The notes: generated by a model not told the origin, from the letters alone. A stretch of DNA of 64,000 nucleotides from QHWT01 sp963755695 (GCA_963755695.1 CAVWLB010000010.1:2170001-2234000); one strand, 5' to 3'. Shown: positions 33,821 through 46,568, counted from the first letter of the stretch. Numbers and translations are program-made.

Positions 33821-36633
33821 TGCGAAATCCTTTCACTTCTTCAGTATTACTTCCACCTCTCAGTGGACGGACCAGGCTGTCCTCGTTCCTGACAACCAAC
33901 GGACCACGCGCCTTTCTGTCGTGGCTGGCCATGGTCGGCCTGCTGGCTGGAACCGCGCAGGCAAACGTCCGGCGGGTGTGGGCGGTGAACGACGGCGAGA
34001 AAATCGAGCGCGACGCGCGCGATCATCCGGCAAGCGCCGGCAATTCCGCGTGGGACGGCCGGGTCGTTCGCGTTTCCGGCGCACGCAACGAAGTCGTGGC
34101 GTTTCAGGTGATCGTCGAAGCCGACGCGCAGGGCATCGCGAAGCTGTCAGTTCGCGCTGCCGGAACTGGCGTCCTCCCGGGATCGAATCATCTACCGGCC
34201 TGCAGCCGCCGATCCGACCGACTACGTCGATCGGCCGATCGAGATCTTCACGGTGCACTACATGCACGTCGCCATGCCCTCGAACGCGTCGTGGGTGTAC
34301 GAACGCGACTCTCCGGCGGCACCCTCAGATCCCGACCGGATGGAAGCCGGTGCAGCTCGTGCCGGAGAATGCGCGCGCAGGCCGCGGCGGACTGCCGATC
34401 GCAGTCGATGCCAACGAGAATCAGGCGATCTGGATCGAGATCTACATCGATCGCTCCCGTCAGCCCGGTCTCTATCGCGGCACGATCGAGATCGACGCCG
34501 ATGGGGCGCGACGCACCCTCCCGATCGAGCTCGAGGTGTTCGACTTCGCGCTGCCGGACGAGAACAGCATGCACGCGATGCTGTTCTACACGAGCGATCA
34601 GCCCGAGCTCTATCACGGCCGCAATCTCGACCCCGCCTACCACCGCCTCGCGCACCGGCATCGCGTGGAGCTGGTGCACGCGTACGACGAGCAGACGCTG
34701 CCCGCGGCCTGGGGACGATTCTCCGGTGAAGACTTCACGCGCAGCGCACGGGTACGAGGGACCTGGCGAGGGGGTCGGAAACCGTGCTCGCGCCGCGTAC
34801 GTTCTACGGCGCCGGGCGCGAGTTCGAGGATCGCTCGAGCGCATGGGCACGCAGCGATGCCTGGATGACGTTCCTCCACGAGAAGCTGCCGCGCGCGATC
34901 ACGTTCCTCTACATGCCGGACGAGCCGAGCCCGTCCGAATTTCCCGCACATCCTGAAGCTCGCCGACAACATTCACTCGAACCCCGGGCCGGGGCGCGCG
35001 CTGCCGATTTTCGTGACGCAGCTCGTACGTCGAGGCGCTCGATCCAGCGATCGACATCTGGTGTTCCGGACCGAAAGGCTTTCAGCTCGATCGCGTGGCC
35101 AGCGAGCGCGCGCGCGGCCGCGAGTTCTGGTTCTACAACGGCGCACCGGCCCGAAGGGCGGCGCGATCACCATCGACGCGCCGGCCACCGATGCGCGCGC
35201 GACCATCTGGGCCGCGTTCAAGCACGACGTCCGGGTCTACTTCTACTGGCACGCGGTGCACTGGCGTCACAACTCGCAGAAACAGGGAGAGCGCAATCAG
35301 AACGTCTGGGCTGAAAGCATCACCTTCGACAATCGCAAACAGCCGAACAAGCCGATCGACGATCAGGGATACATCCACGGCGATGGCGTGCTGATCTATC
35401 CGGGCGAAGAGAGGCTGCATCCGGAAGAGGACCGCGGCGTGCCCGGTCCGATCTCGACGATCCAGCTCGCGAATTTCCGACGCGGCCTGCAGGACCACCA
35501 ATACCTGACGCTTGCTCGAAAGCTGGGGCTGCAGGAGGTCGTGAAGGAAGCGCTGGCCGCGATCGTGCCGCGCGTGTTCTCGGACGCCGGCGAGCGCGTC
35601 AGCTTCCCCGAAACCGGCGATCCCTACGAGGCCGCACGGTTGAAGCTCGCCCGTGCGATCGAAGCCGCCTCTCAAAAGCCGGAGCCGCCGCGCCTGAACG
35701 CGCCGGTGCTCTTCGATACCCCGGAGGCAGACAAGATCCTGAGCTCGATGCAGATCTTTCCCGCTGACAACCCCTGGAACGAAGACATCTCGGACCGGCC
35801 GGTCCATCCTGATTCCGCCTCGATCATCCGCAGCATCGGCGCCGACGCGCCGCTTGGCTACAACCTCGACATGAACTTCGTGATCGTGCCGCCGGATCAG
35901 CCGCCCGTTCCGGTGCGCGTGACCGAATATCCGGCCGAATCGGATCCCGGTCCGTTTCCGATCCCGTCAAACGCGCCGATCGAGAACTGGCCTCTGTCGC
36001 GCAACGAGGATCGCGGAGCGCTGCCCAAGCCGGGCGTGACCCTGGAGCAGTTCCAGCGCGAAGGTACCGGCGACCGACACTTGATCATCGTGGACCCGGT
36101 GAACGGCCGTCTGCACGAGTTCTGGCAGGCGCGGCTCGAACCGACGCCGGCTGGGAGGCGTCCCAGGCCTCGACCTTTGACCTGACCTCGAACACGATGC
36201 GCCCCGAACGGTGGACGTCTTCCGATGCGGCCGGATCTGCCAATCTTCCCCGCCATCGTCCGATACGACGAGGTGGCACAAGGCCTGGTGACGCACGCAC
36301 TGCGGGTGACCGTCCGGCGGACCCGTCGCGACTACGTCTATCCCGCCCGTCACTTCGCGAGTTCCCACACCGAGACCTCGCCTTCCGCGGATGGGCGAAC
36401 GACTGCGGCTCCGCAAGGATTTCGATACCTCCAGCTTCCCGCCGCACGCGCGTGCGATTCTCGAAGGCTTGAAGCGATACGGGATGTTCGTGGCCGACAA
36501 CGGCAGCGACTGGCTGATGTCGATCGCCCCCGATCGTCGCTTCGAGGGGCTGGAATCGCTGGCGCGAGTGAAGGGCAGCGACTTCGAAGTGATCGTCCCG
36601 ACGGGACCCGACGAGGGTCCCCGTGCCAAATGA
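33820..36633 (+). CDS. DUF4091 glycosidase-like protein fused to a conserved C-terminal domain, frameshifted
   Basis: A long exported protein read across several indels (clusters at 34.19-35.12 and 36.15-36.40 kb). An N-terminal membrane or signal segment (FLSWLAMVGLLAGTAQA) is followed by a beta-sandwich opening VRRVWAVNDGEKIERD and ARNEVVAFQVIVEAD, then the DUF4091 catalytic-like region (YFYWHAVHWRHNSQ; GDGVLIYPGEE; FRRGLQDHQYLTLAR). Without any stop or start the frame runs into a second conserved module: LSSMQIFPADNPWNEDIS, YNLDMNFVIVPPDQ, GDRHLIIVDPVNGRLHEF, MGERLRLRKDFDTS and YGMFVADNGSDWLMS. I know both parts as separate families; here they appear fused. Neither function is established. 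The stop overlaps the amylase start. Confidence 0.72.
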
Positions 36634-38342
36634 AGGGTGCGTGGCTCGCCTGTGCGCTGACGATCGTCGTTGCGCTTGTCGCGCAGCCACCGATCGCGCC
36701 TCAGAACAATCTCGTCTACGAGATTTTCGTCAGGTCGTTCGCCGACGGTGACCACGACGCCAAGGGCATTGGCGATCTGAAGGGCATCGTCAGCGAGCTC
36801 GATCCCTATTTGAATGACGGGGATCCCAAGACCGACGGCGATCTCGAGGTCGGCGTGCTCTGGCTGATGCCGATCTTTCCGTCGCCGAGCTACCACGGAT
36901 ACGACGTCACGAATTATCGCGACATCAATCCGGACTATGGCACGATGGCCGACTTCAAGAGCCTGGTTGCCAACGCACACCAACGCGGCGTGCGCGTGAT
37001 CCTCGACGTTCCGTTCAACCACACGTCGGACCAGCATCCCTGGTTTCATGAAGCCGTCAATGATGCCTCGTCCCCGCGACGACGGTTCTACTTCATCGAG
37101 CCGGATAGCGGCACGGCACGCGACGGCTGGCACAAGGTGATCAGCCCCTCGGGCGAAAAGCTGCAGTACCTCGGCCTGTTCAGCCCGTCGATGCCCGATC
37201 TGAATTTCGACAACCCTGACGTGCGGCGGGACGTCGAAGCGATCGCGAAATTCTGGCTGGACCTCGGCGTGGACGGCTTTCGTCTCGACGCTGCCAAACA
37301 CATATACGGCGACACCTTCGCGCCGCTGCCCGACAACGACGTCCTGCACAACAACGAATGGTGGCGGGAGTTTTCGGCGTTCGTCTATCGCTCGTTCCCC
37401 AAGGCGATCCTGATGGGAGAGGTGCTTGGCGATCCCGAGATCATCCTGCGTCACGCCTGGGGGCTGGACGCGCTGGTCGACGAACCGTTCATGAACGACG
37501 TGCGTGCCGAGACTGGCCGACCTGGCTCCGGCTTTGCCGGCCGCCGGAAGCAATTCACTACCGCGGCACGCGCGCTGAACGACTCGGCGACGACTACGTC
37601 GCTCCCGGCAACCGAACCACCCTTCGAGCCGTTTGCCTTCGTCGCGAGCCACGATCGGAACCCGCGTCTCGCATCCGATCTCGAGGACTTGAAGCGGCGA
37701 GGCATGCCTTACACCGTGGACGAGGGCTATCGGCTCGCGATGTACATGCTCCTGACGCTCTCCAGTCACCCAATCCTCTATCAGGGGGACGAGATCATGC
37801 AGCGTGGCTGGAAGTGGAACGGCAACCCGCCAACGGCGGCCAACGATCCAGGTGACGGTTCCGGCATCTACGACGAAACCCTGCGCGAACCGTTCGAGTG
37901 GTACGCATCCGGTCAGGGACCCGGCGAGACGCGCTGGTTTCAACCGCGGTTCGACTCGCCGAACGATGGCGTCTCGCGAGAGGAGCAGGCCCGCCCTGGG
38001 GAAATGCTGGACCTCGTGCGCGGGCTCACGAACCTGCGAACGCGGCATCCGTCATTTGCAAACGGCGACATCGGCGCGATCGCGTCCGACTCGCCGGAGT
38101 GGATCGTCTTCGAGCGAGTATCGCCCACCGATCGCTACCTCGTCCTGATCAATCGGACGACGACCGGGAAAGACTATCGATTCCACGCGGCATGGTTTCC
38201 TCGATACCTTGGCGCCGACCTTCTCTTCTGGAGTGATGGAAAAGCGCGGACGTGGAAGGACCTGAGCGCCAACACTCAACGCATCGGCGACTCCGTCGTC
38301 GTGCCCCCGGCAGGACTCGTGGTGATCCGACAGCGACGCTGA
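36630..38342 (+). CDS. Exported alpha-amylase-family (GH13) glycoside hydrolase
   Basis: A 570-residue secreted enzyme with a signal peptide (ACALTIVVALVAQPPIA). The GH13 regions are all present: YEIFVRSFADGDHDAKGIGDL, DVPFNHTSDQHPWF, GVDGFRLDAAKHIYG (nucleophile Asp), KAILMGEVLGDPE (acid Glu) and FVASHDRNPRLASD (third Asp). It hydrolyses or transfers alpha-glucosidic bonds in starch or oligosaccharides, like maltodextrin glucosidases and neopullulanases. Its ATG overlaps the stop of the DUF4091 gene, closing a three-gene set of secreted carbohydrate-active proteins. Confidence 0.92.
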   Translation: MKGAWLACALTIVVALVAQPPIAPQNNLVYEIFVRSFADGDHDAKGIGDLKGIVSELDPYLNDGDPKTDGDLEVGVLWLMPIFPSPSYHGYDVTNYRDINPDYGTMADFKSLVANAHQRGVRVILDVPFNHTSDQHPWFHEAVNDASSPRRRFYFIEPDSGTARDGWHKVISPSGEKLQYLGLFSPSMPDLNFDNPDVRRDVEAIAKFWLDLGVDGFRLDAAKHIYGDTFAPLPDNDVLHNNEWWREFSAFVYRSFPKAILMGEVLGDPEIILRHAWGLDALVDEPFMNDVRAETGRPGSGFAGRRKQFTTAARALNDSATTTSLPATEPPFEPFAFVASHDRNPRLASDLEDLKRRGMPYTVDEGYRLAMYMLLTLSSHPILYQGDEIMQRGWKWNGNPPTAANDPGDGSGIYDETLREPFEWYASGQGPGETRWFQPRFDSPNDGVSREEQARPGEMLDLVRGLTNLRTRHPSFANGDIGAIASDSPEWIVFERVSPTDRYLVLINRTTTGKDYRFHAAWFPRYLGADLLFWSDGKARTWKDLSANTQRIGDSVVVPPAGLVVIRQRR

Positions 38343-38349
38343 GACGTCG

Positions 38350-38455
38350 CTTGGCTTTGCGACCTCTGCGAGCTCGGCCGACTACGTCCGCGAGACGTCA
38401 ACTGAAATCGCGCACGATATCTCGCCGCGCCGCGGAGGACGCAAAGCGCTCCATA
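38350..38455. repeat. CTTTGCG/CTCTGCG-type low-complexity intergenic phrase
   Basis: The gap between the amylase and DinB genes contains CTTTGCGACCTCTGCGAG and, inverted, GCGGAGGACGCAAAGCGC. Related phrases (CGCAAAGAGCCAGGGCGCGAAG) occur near 17680-17700. This looks like a degenerate inverted repeat. I see no gene. Confidence 0.4.
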
Positions 38456-38460
38456 GCGTT

Positions 38461-39009
38461 CTAACTCATATCCGCGAACGGATTCTCGTCGGCGCTCGGC
38501 CCATAGATCGAAGGCACGGGCACGTTGAGTTCACGCAGGTACACCGACAACTGGCCGCGATGGTGATACCAGTGATTCAACATGATGGACCTCAGGAACG
38601 CGACGCGCGGCAGCGCCATCACTTCGCGGTCCCCCACCATGATCCTGAAAGTGGCGGTCATGCTGGCATCGTCCAGGCCCTGAAGCACTTGTTTCGCCTG
38701 CGCGATGCTCTTGTCCAGCGCCGGCAGGAGCTCGGCGGCCCGCGTCGCCGCCGGCTGATCGAAGGTGGGCGCGTGAACCGACGGCGCCGTCACCAACGAC
38801 GCCACGCCACCGGGAACGGTGGCAATGTGCAGCGCGAGCTGTCCGAGCGACCACGACTTGGCGTGGGGCTTCCATGTGAGCTGCGCATCGGGCACCCGCT
38901 CGAGAACGCGCCTCGTGGTTGCGGCTTCCTGTTCGAGCTCCTGCAGCAACGCGCTGCTGATCGACATCTGCTTCTGCTGTTCTCGGTTCGCTGCTTCACT
39001 GATTGGCAT
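38461..39009 (-). CDS. DinB-like four-helix metal-binding protein
   Basis: A 182-residue DinB/YfiT-superfamily protein. Helical stretches LLQELEQEAATTRRVLERVPDAQLTWKPHAKSWSLGQLALHIATV and SIMLNHWYHHRGQLSVYLREL carry the usual metal histidines (H in LHIA; HxxxHRGQ). Family members are thiol-dependent transferases or damage-induced proteins of unknown substrate. It lies just downstream of the SRPBCC/ArsR pair on the same strand, 54 nt away. Confidence 0.88.
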   Translation of the reverse strand: MPISEAANREQQKQMSISSALLQELEQEAATTRRVLERVPDAQLTWKPHAKSWSLGQLALHIATVPGGVASLVTAPSVHAPTFDQPAATRAAELLPALDKSIAQAKQVLQGLDDASMTATFRIMVGDREVMALPRVAFLRSIMLNHWYHHRGQLSVYLRELNVPVPSIYGPSADENPFADMS

Positions 39010-39063
39010 GATGTATCTCTCTCCTCGTGTGTGTATCGTTCTGCTTCCAACTCGCCATCCGGA

Positions 39064-39516
39064 CTAACGACGCTGGCCTTCGGCGGCCTTGCGAATCCGG
39101 TCGAGCAGCGATTGCCATCCTTCGGCGAGCCTTGGTTTGTGATCGTCCTGAATGAAGCCGAGCGCCGTGTGATGGAATGCGATCAAGGTGCCCGACTCGA
39201 CCTCCTTCAACCGGTATTGCACGTTCGACAGCACCGGAAAGGACATGAACAGCGGTCCGCAGATTTCGAGGAGCGTCGGACGCTTGATCGCCTGCACGTG
39301 TCCCCAGAAATGTCCGTTCTCGCCGCCGAGGTCGCGATACCACCGTCCGCCCGGCCACGCTTCGAGGATCATCGGCATGGGCTTTCCGTCGGTCGTCTCG
39401 TTGAGGCGGCCCACCTGCACCAGCAGCGACTCGAACGTGGCTTCAATCGGCGCATGCACCTCGGTCTCGAGACTCAGGTTCAGTGTGAGGTTTTCGGTCG
39501 TCGGGGCTGTCAACAC
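39064..39516 (-). CDS. SRPBCC (AHSA1/START-like) domain protein
   Basis: A 150-residue soluble helix-grip protein: LNLSLETEVHAPIEATFESLLVQ, GRWYRDLGGENGHFWGHVQAI, LLEICGPLFMSFPVLSNVQYRL, LIAFHHTALGFI, then WQSLLDRIRKAAEG. The ribosome site AAAGGAGG fits a GTG start at 39516; the ATG between them opens only a 3-codon reading frame. Such proteins are commonly cotranscribed with an ArsR regulator, as here. The ligand is unknown. Confidence 0.88.
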   Translation of the reverse strand: MLTAPTTENLTLNLSLETEVHAPIEATFESLLVQVGRLNETTDGKPMPMILEAWPGGRWYRDLGGENGHFWGHVQAIKRPTLLEICGPLFMSFPVLSNVQYRLKEVESGTLIAFHHTALGFIQDDHKPRLAEGWQSLLDRIRKAAEGQRR

Positions 39517-39538
39517 AACATGCCTCCTTTCAAGAATG

Positions 39539-39877
39539 TCAGCGGCTTGATTTCTGTGCCTTCGCTTCCGCGTGATGCTTGATCCGCTGGAGTTGATTCC
39601 CCCAGTAGCGCGCAAACGTGCCGGCCCACTCGTGAAGCGGCCTGATCGCCTCGGCATTGGTGCGATACAGCACGCGGCGCCCGTCTCGTCGCGCGTCGAC
39701 CAGACCCACATTCCACAGGACCTGGAGATGTTTGGACACGGAGGGCTGCGCGAGATCGAGGGCGGTCACGATGTCGCCGACCGAGCGCTCCTCGGCGGCC
39801 AGGTACTCGAGGATTTCACGCCGCCGCGGTTCCGCTATCGCGTTGAACGAGTCGGATGTGGTCGTGGCGCGAGGCAC
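39539..39877 (-). CDS. ArsR-family winged-helix repressor
   Basis: A 112-residue ArsR-type regulator: FNAIAEPRRREILEYLAAEERSVGDIVTALDLAQPSVSKHLQVLWNVGLVDARRDGRRVLYRTN, the full winged helix with recognition helix QPSVSKHLQVL. It lacks the metal-binding cysteines of ArsR or SmtB proper. It belongs to the subgroup paired with SRPBCC genes. A perfect inverted repeat 10-29 nt upstream of its ATG is the probable autoregulatory operator. Confidence 0.93.
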   Translation of the reverse strand: MPRATTTSDSFNAIAEPRRREILEYLAAEERSVGDIVTALDLAQPSVSKHLQVLWNVGLVDARRDGRRVLYRTNAEAIRPLHEWAGTFARYWGNQLQRIKHHAEAKAQKSSR

Positions 39878-39886
39878 GGATTAATA

Positions 39887-39906
39887 ATATTCCTATACAG
39901 GAATAT
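39887..39906. promoter_or_regulatory. ArsR operator, inverted repeat ATATTCCT-ATAC-AGGAATAT
   Basis: A perfect 8-bp inverted repeat with a 4-nt spacer fills the 30-nt gap between the stop of the upstream DUF6454 gene (39908) and the ArsR start (39877). Its position over the likely -10 region and just before the start codon suggests a leaderless or very short-leader transcript repressed by ArsR. Confidence 0.75.
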
Positions 39907-39907
39907 G

Positions 39908-40843
39908 TCAAGGCGTCTCCACTTCATAGACGTAAATGGTTGATTTATCGTCCTCCGGCATGAAGTAGCCGCGTAAACCGGATGCGGTGGCTTCAATCCA
40001 GACGGGATTGTGCGTCATGTCCATCCCGCTCGGCGTCCAGAGCGGTAAGGGCACTTGGTGCAGCGGACGCCCATCGCCTAAATCGATGAGGTCGATGCCG
40101 CCGAGTCGGAAGGGCGGCGCGTTCGCTGACTGCCGCAGTTCGGTGACGCCGGTGCACAGCATCCGCCGCGAGCCGGCGTACTTGCAGTCCTGGTAGTCGA
40201 CATAGTGCGACGTGTTCAGCGTGCGGAGTTGCTCGGGCCGGAGATCCGCATTGGTCACCCGTCCCTCATGATCGAGCGTCCAGCGATAAAAGCGTCGCGA
40301 GCCCCAGCTCACGCCGTGGAGCGTGTTGTCGTCCGGGTTGCGGACGATGGCCCCGATGTGATCGGCGAAGCGAAAGACCTGGGTCGCCTTCATCGTCTGC
40401 GGATCGACGCGGTAAATGATCGAGCGGCTGTTTGGCCGATACTCGGCGACGGGTACCCAGATGCTCTGGCCATCGTAGTCGATTCCCCCGGGGTGATAGA
40501 TCGTGCCTTCTCCGAGTTGTAGATCCGCAATCAACTTTCCCGCGCTATCAATCTTGAACAGGTGGCCGACACCTTCACCGGCGTCGCGATCGTAGCCGCC
40601 GATTGTGCGAGGGAACCGCCTGGTCGGTACCGTGACCTCGACCGAGGATACGAAGAAGCCGTCGCCGATCTTCACCAGGCCCTGTGGATGAAAGGTCGGG
40701 AACCCTATCGGCACGGACGCGACCGCCCGCCATGGCGAGTCGCGAGTGAGCTTCGTCACGCGCTCGGCAACAGCCAGCCGAGGTTCGTTCTGAAGCGCGC
40801 AGACACCGACGATGATCAGACAGCAGGCGAGATTTCGCGGCAC
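39908..40843 (-). CDS. DUF6454 family secreted protein
   Basis: About 311 residues from GTG 40843, which opens a signal peptide (NLACCLIIVGVCALQ). The body matches DUF6454: GLVKIGDGFFVSSVEVTVPTRRFP, AGEGVGHLFKIDSAGKL, GEGTIYHPGGIDYDGQSIWVPVAEYRP, SIIYRVDPQTMKATQVFRF and LHGVSWGSRRFYRWTLD. The repeats look like a beta-propeller. The function is unknown. It is upstream of, and codirectional with, the ArsR gene, but the operator between them suggests separate transcription. Confidence 0.83.
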   Translation of the reverse strand: MPRNLACCLIIVGVCALQNEPRLAVAERVTKLTRDSPWRAVASVPIGFPTFHPQGLVKIGDGFFVSSVEVTVPTRRFPRTIGGYDRDAGEGVGHLFKIDSAGKLIADLQLGEGTIYHPGGIDYDGQSIWVPVAEYRPNSRSIIYRVDPQTMKATQVFRFADHIGAIVRNPDDNTLHGVSWGSRRFYRWTLDHEGRVTNADLRPEQLRTLNTSHYVDYQDCKYAGSRRMLCTGVTELRQSANAPPFRLGGIDLIDLGDGRPLHQVPLPLWTPSGMDMTHNPVWIEATASGLRGYFMPEDDKSTIYVYEVETP

Positions 40844-41060
40844 GAGTGACGATACCTCTAGTGGTCCGATTGGGAAATCCCTCGTCGCACCGCGGGCCGG
40901 GATGTCCTCGCGGTGCAAGGCGCGACGACTGAGAATACCGGGAGTGTTTGAGGGAGGAGCAACGCAGCAGCGCGGGATACAGCCGCGGCCGAATGCCGAG
41001 GGGTGTTCCGATCGGGCCACTTGCGGCGCACGGCTTTCAAGCGCGTGCTAGGATGCGCGC

Positions 41061-42599
41061 ATGCGCAGGCTTCTTCTCGCCTGCATGGTCTACGCGGCCA
41101 CGACAATCATCGTCGGGTCCGCCCAGCGTCCCAACATCGTCTTCATCATGACCGACGACCATGCCGCGCACGCCATCGGCGCCTATGGGTCTCGGGTCAA
41201 TCAAACGCCCAACATCGACCGGCTCGCGCGTGAGGGCGCGCTGCTGGCGAACGTGTTCGCCACCAACTCGATCTGCACACCGAGTCGGGCGACCATCATC
41301 ACCGGTCTGTACTCGCATATCAACGGGGTACCGGTGTTCAACCGTTTCGACAGCACGCGCATGACGGTCGCGCGGCTGCTGCAGCAGGGCGGCTATTACA
41401 CGGGAATGATTGGGAAGTGGCACCTGGGCAGCGATCCCATGGGCTTCGATCGGTGGGAGATCTTGCCGGGTCAGGGTGTCTACGTCGATCCGCAGTTCTA
41501 CACCGCGAACGGCGAGCACACCTACACCGGCCGGTACGTGACGGATGTGATTACCGACCTCGCGATCGATTTCCTCGAGAAGCGGCCGCGAAACAAGCCC
41601 TTCTTCCTCATGATGCACCACAAGGCGCCGCACCGGCCGTGGGAGCCCGACGCCACGCACGCCGCGCACTTCGCGGGACAGTGGATACCTGAGCCGGTCA
41701 CGTTCTGGGATGGCTACGAGACCCGGACGGATGCGCTTCACGAGAATCAGCAGCGGATCGCGGCCGACCTCACTCGGCGCGATTTGAAATTGGAACCACC
41801 GCCCGGCCTCAGCGACCCGGAGCGCGAGAACTGGCTGTCGGCAAAGCCGACCGAGGTCACGATCGTTCGCGAGGGAAAGACGGAGACACTCAGCGGGGAA
41901 CCGCTGGTTCGATGGAAGTATCAGCGTTACATGCAGGATTACCTGGCGACGGTCCAGTCGGTGGACGACAGCGTCGGCCGGCTGCTCACGTTCCTCGACC
42001 GGAACGGTCTGTCGAAAAATACCCTGGTGTTCTACACCAGCGACCAGGGCTTCTTCCTTGGCGACCATGGACTGTTCGACAAGCGGTTCATGTATGAGGA
42101 GTCGCTCCGCATGCCGTTCCTGGTGCGGTGGCCGGCCGCGATCAAGCCGGGAACCAGGAGTCAGGCGATCGCTTTGAACGTTGATTTCGCTCCGACGTTC
42201 CTTGATGCCGCGGGTCTCCCGGTGCCGAAGGAGATGCAGGGACGCAGCCTGTTGCCGCTGCTGAAGGGCCGTACGCCCGCGGACTGGCGCACCTCGATGT
42301 ACTACCGCTATTACCACGACCCCGGCGACCACAACACGCGGGCGCACTACGGAGTGCGCACGCTGACCCACAAGTTGATTTACTTTTGGAAGAAGGATCA
42401 GTGGGAGCTCTTCGATCTGGTGAACGATCCGTACGAGTTGCACAACCTGTACGGCCAACCAGGCCAGGACAACCTGATCGCGACGTTGAAGGCCGAGCTC
42501 GATCGGTTGAAACAGACGCTGGGCGACACGGATCAGTTCGCCAACGAGCAATTGCCGAACGGTGTGGATGGACCGGTCGACAAGTTACGCGGCAAGTGA
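41061..42599 (+). CDS. Secreted sulfatase (formylglycine type)
   Basis: A 512-residue exported sulfatase. Signal peptide: LLLACMVYAATTIIVGSAQ. The metal-site start PNIVFIMTDDHAAHAIG is followed by the maturation motif C72-T-P-S-R76 (ICTPSRATIITG), where cysteine becomes formylglycine. GMIGKWHLGSDPMG and FYTSDQGFFLGDHGLFDKR complete the active site. The end (YELHNLYGQPGQDNLI) is typical of glycan or choline-type sulfatases. Substrate is unknown; sulfated polysaccharide is likely in this context. The sulfatase-modifying enzyme is not in the window. Confidence 0.93.
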   Translation: MRRLLLACMVYAATTIIVGSAQRPNIVFIMTDDHAAHAIGAYGSRVNQTPNIDRLAREGALLANVFATNSICTPSRATIITGLYSHINGVPVFNRFDSTRMTVARLLQQGGYYTGMIGKWHLGSDPMGFDRWEILPGQGVYVDPQFYTANGEHTYTGRYVTDVITDLAIDFLEKRPRNKPFFLMMHHKAPHRPWEPDATHAAHFAGQWIPEPVTFWDGYETRTDALHENQQRIAADLTRRDLKLEPPPGLSDPERENWLSAKPTEVTIVREGKTETLSGEPLVRWKYQRYMQDYLATVQSVDDSVGRLLTFLDRNGLSKNTLVFYTSDQGFFLGDHGLFDKRFMYEESLRMPFLVRWPAAIKPGTRSQAIALNVDFAPTFLDAAGLPVPKEMQGRSLLPLLKGRTPADWRTSMYYRYYHDPGDHNTRAHYGVRTLTHKLIYFWKKDQWELFDLVNDPYELHNLYGQPGQDNLIATLKAELDRLKQTLGDTDQFANEQLPNGVDGPVDKLRGK

Positions 42600-42651
42600 A
42601 AGAAGAGTGAGTGTCTTCCTGCCACGTCGCGAACTGTGAGGGTCCCCCCGT

Positions 42652-45541
<2,890 letters not shown>

Positions 45542-45570
<29 letters not shown>

Positions 45571-45602
45571 GCTGGCTCACGGCTCTCCGGCCCTCGGTAT
45601 TG
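45542..45602. repeat. Heptamer repeat upstream of and within the uvrA start
   Basis: On the minus strand the sequence runs as 7-nt units GAGCCGT, GAGCCAG, then GAGCCCT, AAGCCGC, GAGCCAT and GAACCCC. It covers the uvrA start region and its 5' flank. It resembles the GAAGCCC/GAGCCTG units at 26.9, 30.3 and 59.2 kb. Confidence 0.6.
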
Positions 45603-45614
45603 GCTCCGCTCGAA

Positions 45615-46568
45615 TTACCGCCCACTGCTGAAGAAGAACGCGAGCTCCTGTACTTCGACGTTGCTTTTCCGGGTCAGTTTCGCCGGCAGCGACGCCTTGC
45701 CGAGCAGGCTCTCGTCGGCGAGATACTCGCAGGCGGTCGACACGTCACTGACGTCGTACTCGCGCTTGAAATGATCCTCGATCTCGGAGACCGATCGGGC
45801 CTCGCCCGCGTCGCGCAGATAGTCGATCACCAGGTGAAACAAAGACATCGAACGGGAGGCGATGTAGGCGTCGATCGCTTCGAGGGCGCTCTTGACGCCC
45901 TTCTTCGTTTTGGGGGCATTGAGCAGATCGACGTACACGACCTTGAAGAAGCCCGGATTCAGCTTCAACGCCTGCGGAATTGCTTCGCGGTCTACGAGCA
46001 GGCCCGCGCTGATGACTTCAATCTTGGCCAGCGGAGTCGCGGCGTACAAGATCCACAGAGCCGTGTAGTCGAGGTCGCCACGGGTGATGAACCACTTGTG
46101 CGCCTTGTAGACGAGCACCAGCGCGCCGGTGGCCGCTCGCAGCAGCTGCAGCTGGGTGTCTCGATCGCCGATTTCGTGAAGTCTGTCGCAGAGATCTGCA
46201 ATCGTGTCGTCGTGGGTGTAGAGCAGACGCCCCTTCGCGAGAAAGGAATGCGTGAACGAGTTGTGAATCGATCCTTCGACGATCCGGCGGAACTCCGTAC
46301 GGGTGACCAGGCTGGCGTGGATATTCACGCCGTCCGCGTACAGCGAGAGCTGTGACGGCCCCGGCTTCCTGTCGTCGATGGTGATCAGTAACAGGTCGAT
46401 ATCGGACTTCGCCCATACGGTGTCGTGCGAGAGGCTGCCGCAGAGGACTGCCGCGAGGACGGACCGGTCCGCTTTCACGTGCTGGATCACGCCCTCGAGC
46501 GCGCGCGCGAACTGCTGCGGGACCGACGCCTGACCGGGGCCTGACGGTCGGGTCACTTCACTGGCCAC
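45615..46568 (-). CDS. Nucleotidyltransferase-domain protein with C-terminal helical region
   Basis: A 317-residue protein. The N-terminal Pol-beta-type nucleotidyltransferase motif is AVLCGSLSHDTVWAKSDIDLLLIT (GS followed by D-x-D). A helical part follows (LQLLRAATGALVLVYKAHKWFITRGDLDYTALWILYAATPLAKIEVI) and a winged-helix-like end (RSVSEIEDHFKREYDVSDVSTACEYLADESLLGKA). It could modify a small molecule, tRNA or protein with a nucleotide; the target is unknown. It overlaps the preceding sulfatase stop by 16 nt on the same strand. Confidence 0.82.
   Translation of the reverse strand: MASEVTRPSGPGQASVPQQFARALEGVIQHVKADRSVLAAVLCGSLSHDTVWAKSDIDLLLITIDDRKPGPSQLSLYADGVNIHASLVTRTEFRRIVEGSIHNSFTHSFLAKGRLLYTHDDTIADLCDRLHEIGDRDTQLQLLRAATGALVLVYKAHKWFITRGDLDYTALWILYAATPLAKIEVISAGLLVDREAIPQALKLNPGFFKVVYVDLLNAPKTKKGVKSALEAIDAYIASRSMSLFHLVIDYLRDAGEARSVSEIEDHFKREYDVSDVSTACEYLADESLLGKASLPAKLTRKSNVEVQELAFFFSSGR

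Noticed and set aside
35967..38048. 693-codon minus-strand open frame across the DUF4091 fusion and GH13 genes
   Set aside because: It spans two real plus-strand genes with full catalytic motifs and shows no domain of its own.
41037..42551. 504-codon minus-strand open frame opposite the first sulfatase
   Set aside because: The plus strand carries the complete sulfatase motifs; the antisense frame is a GC artefact.
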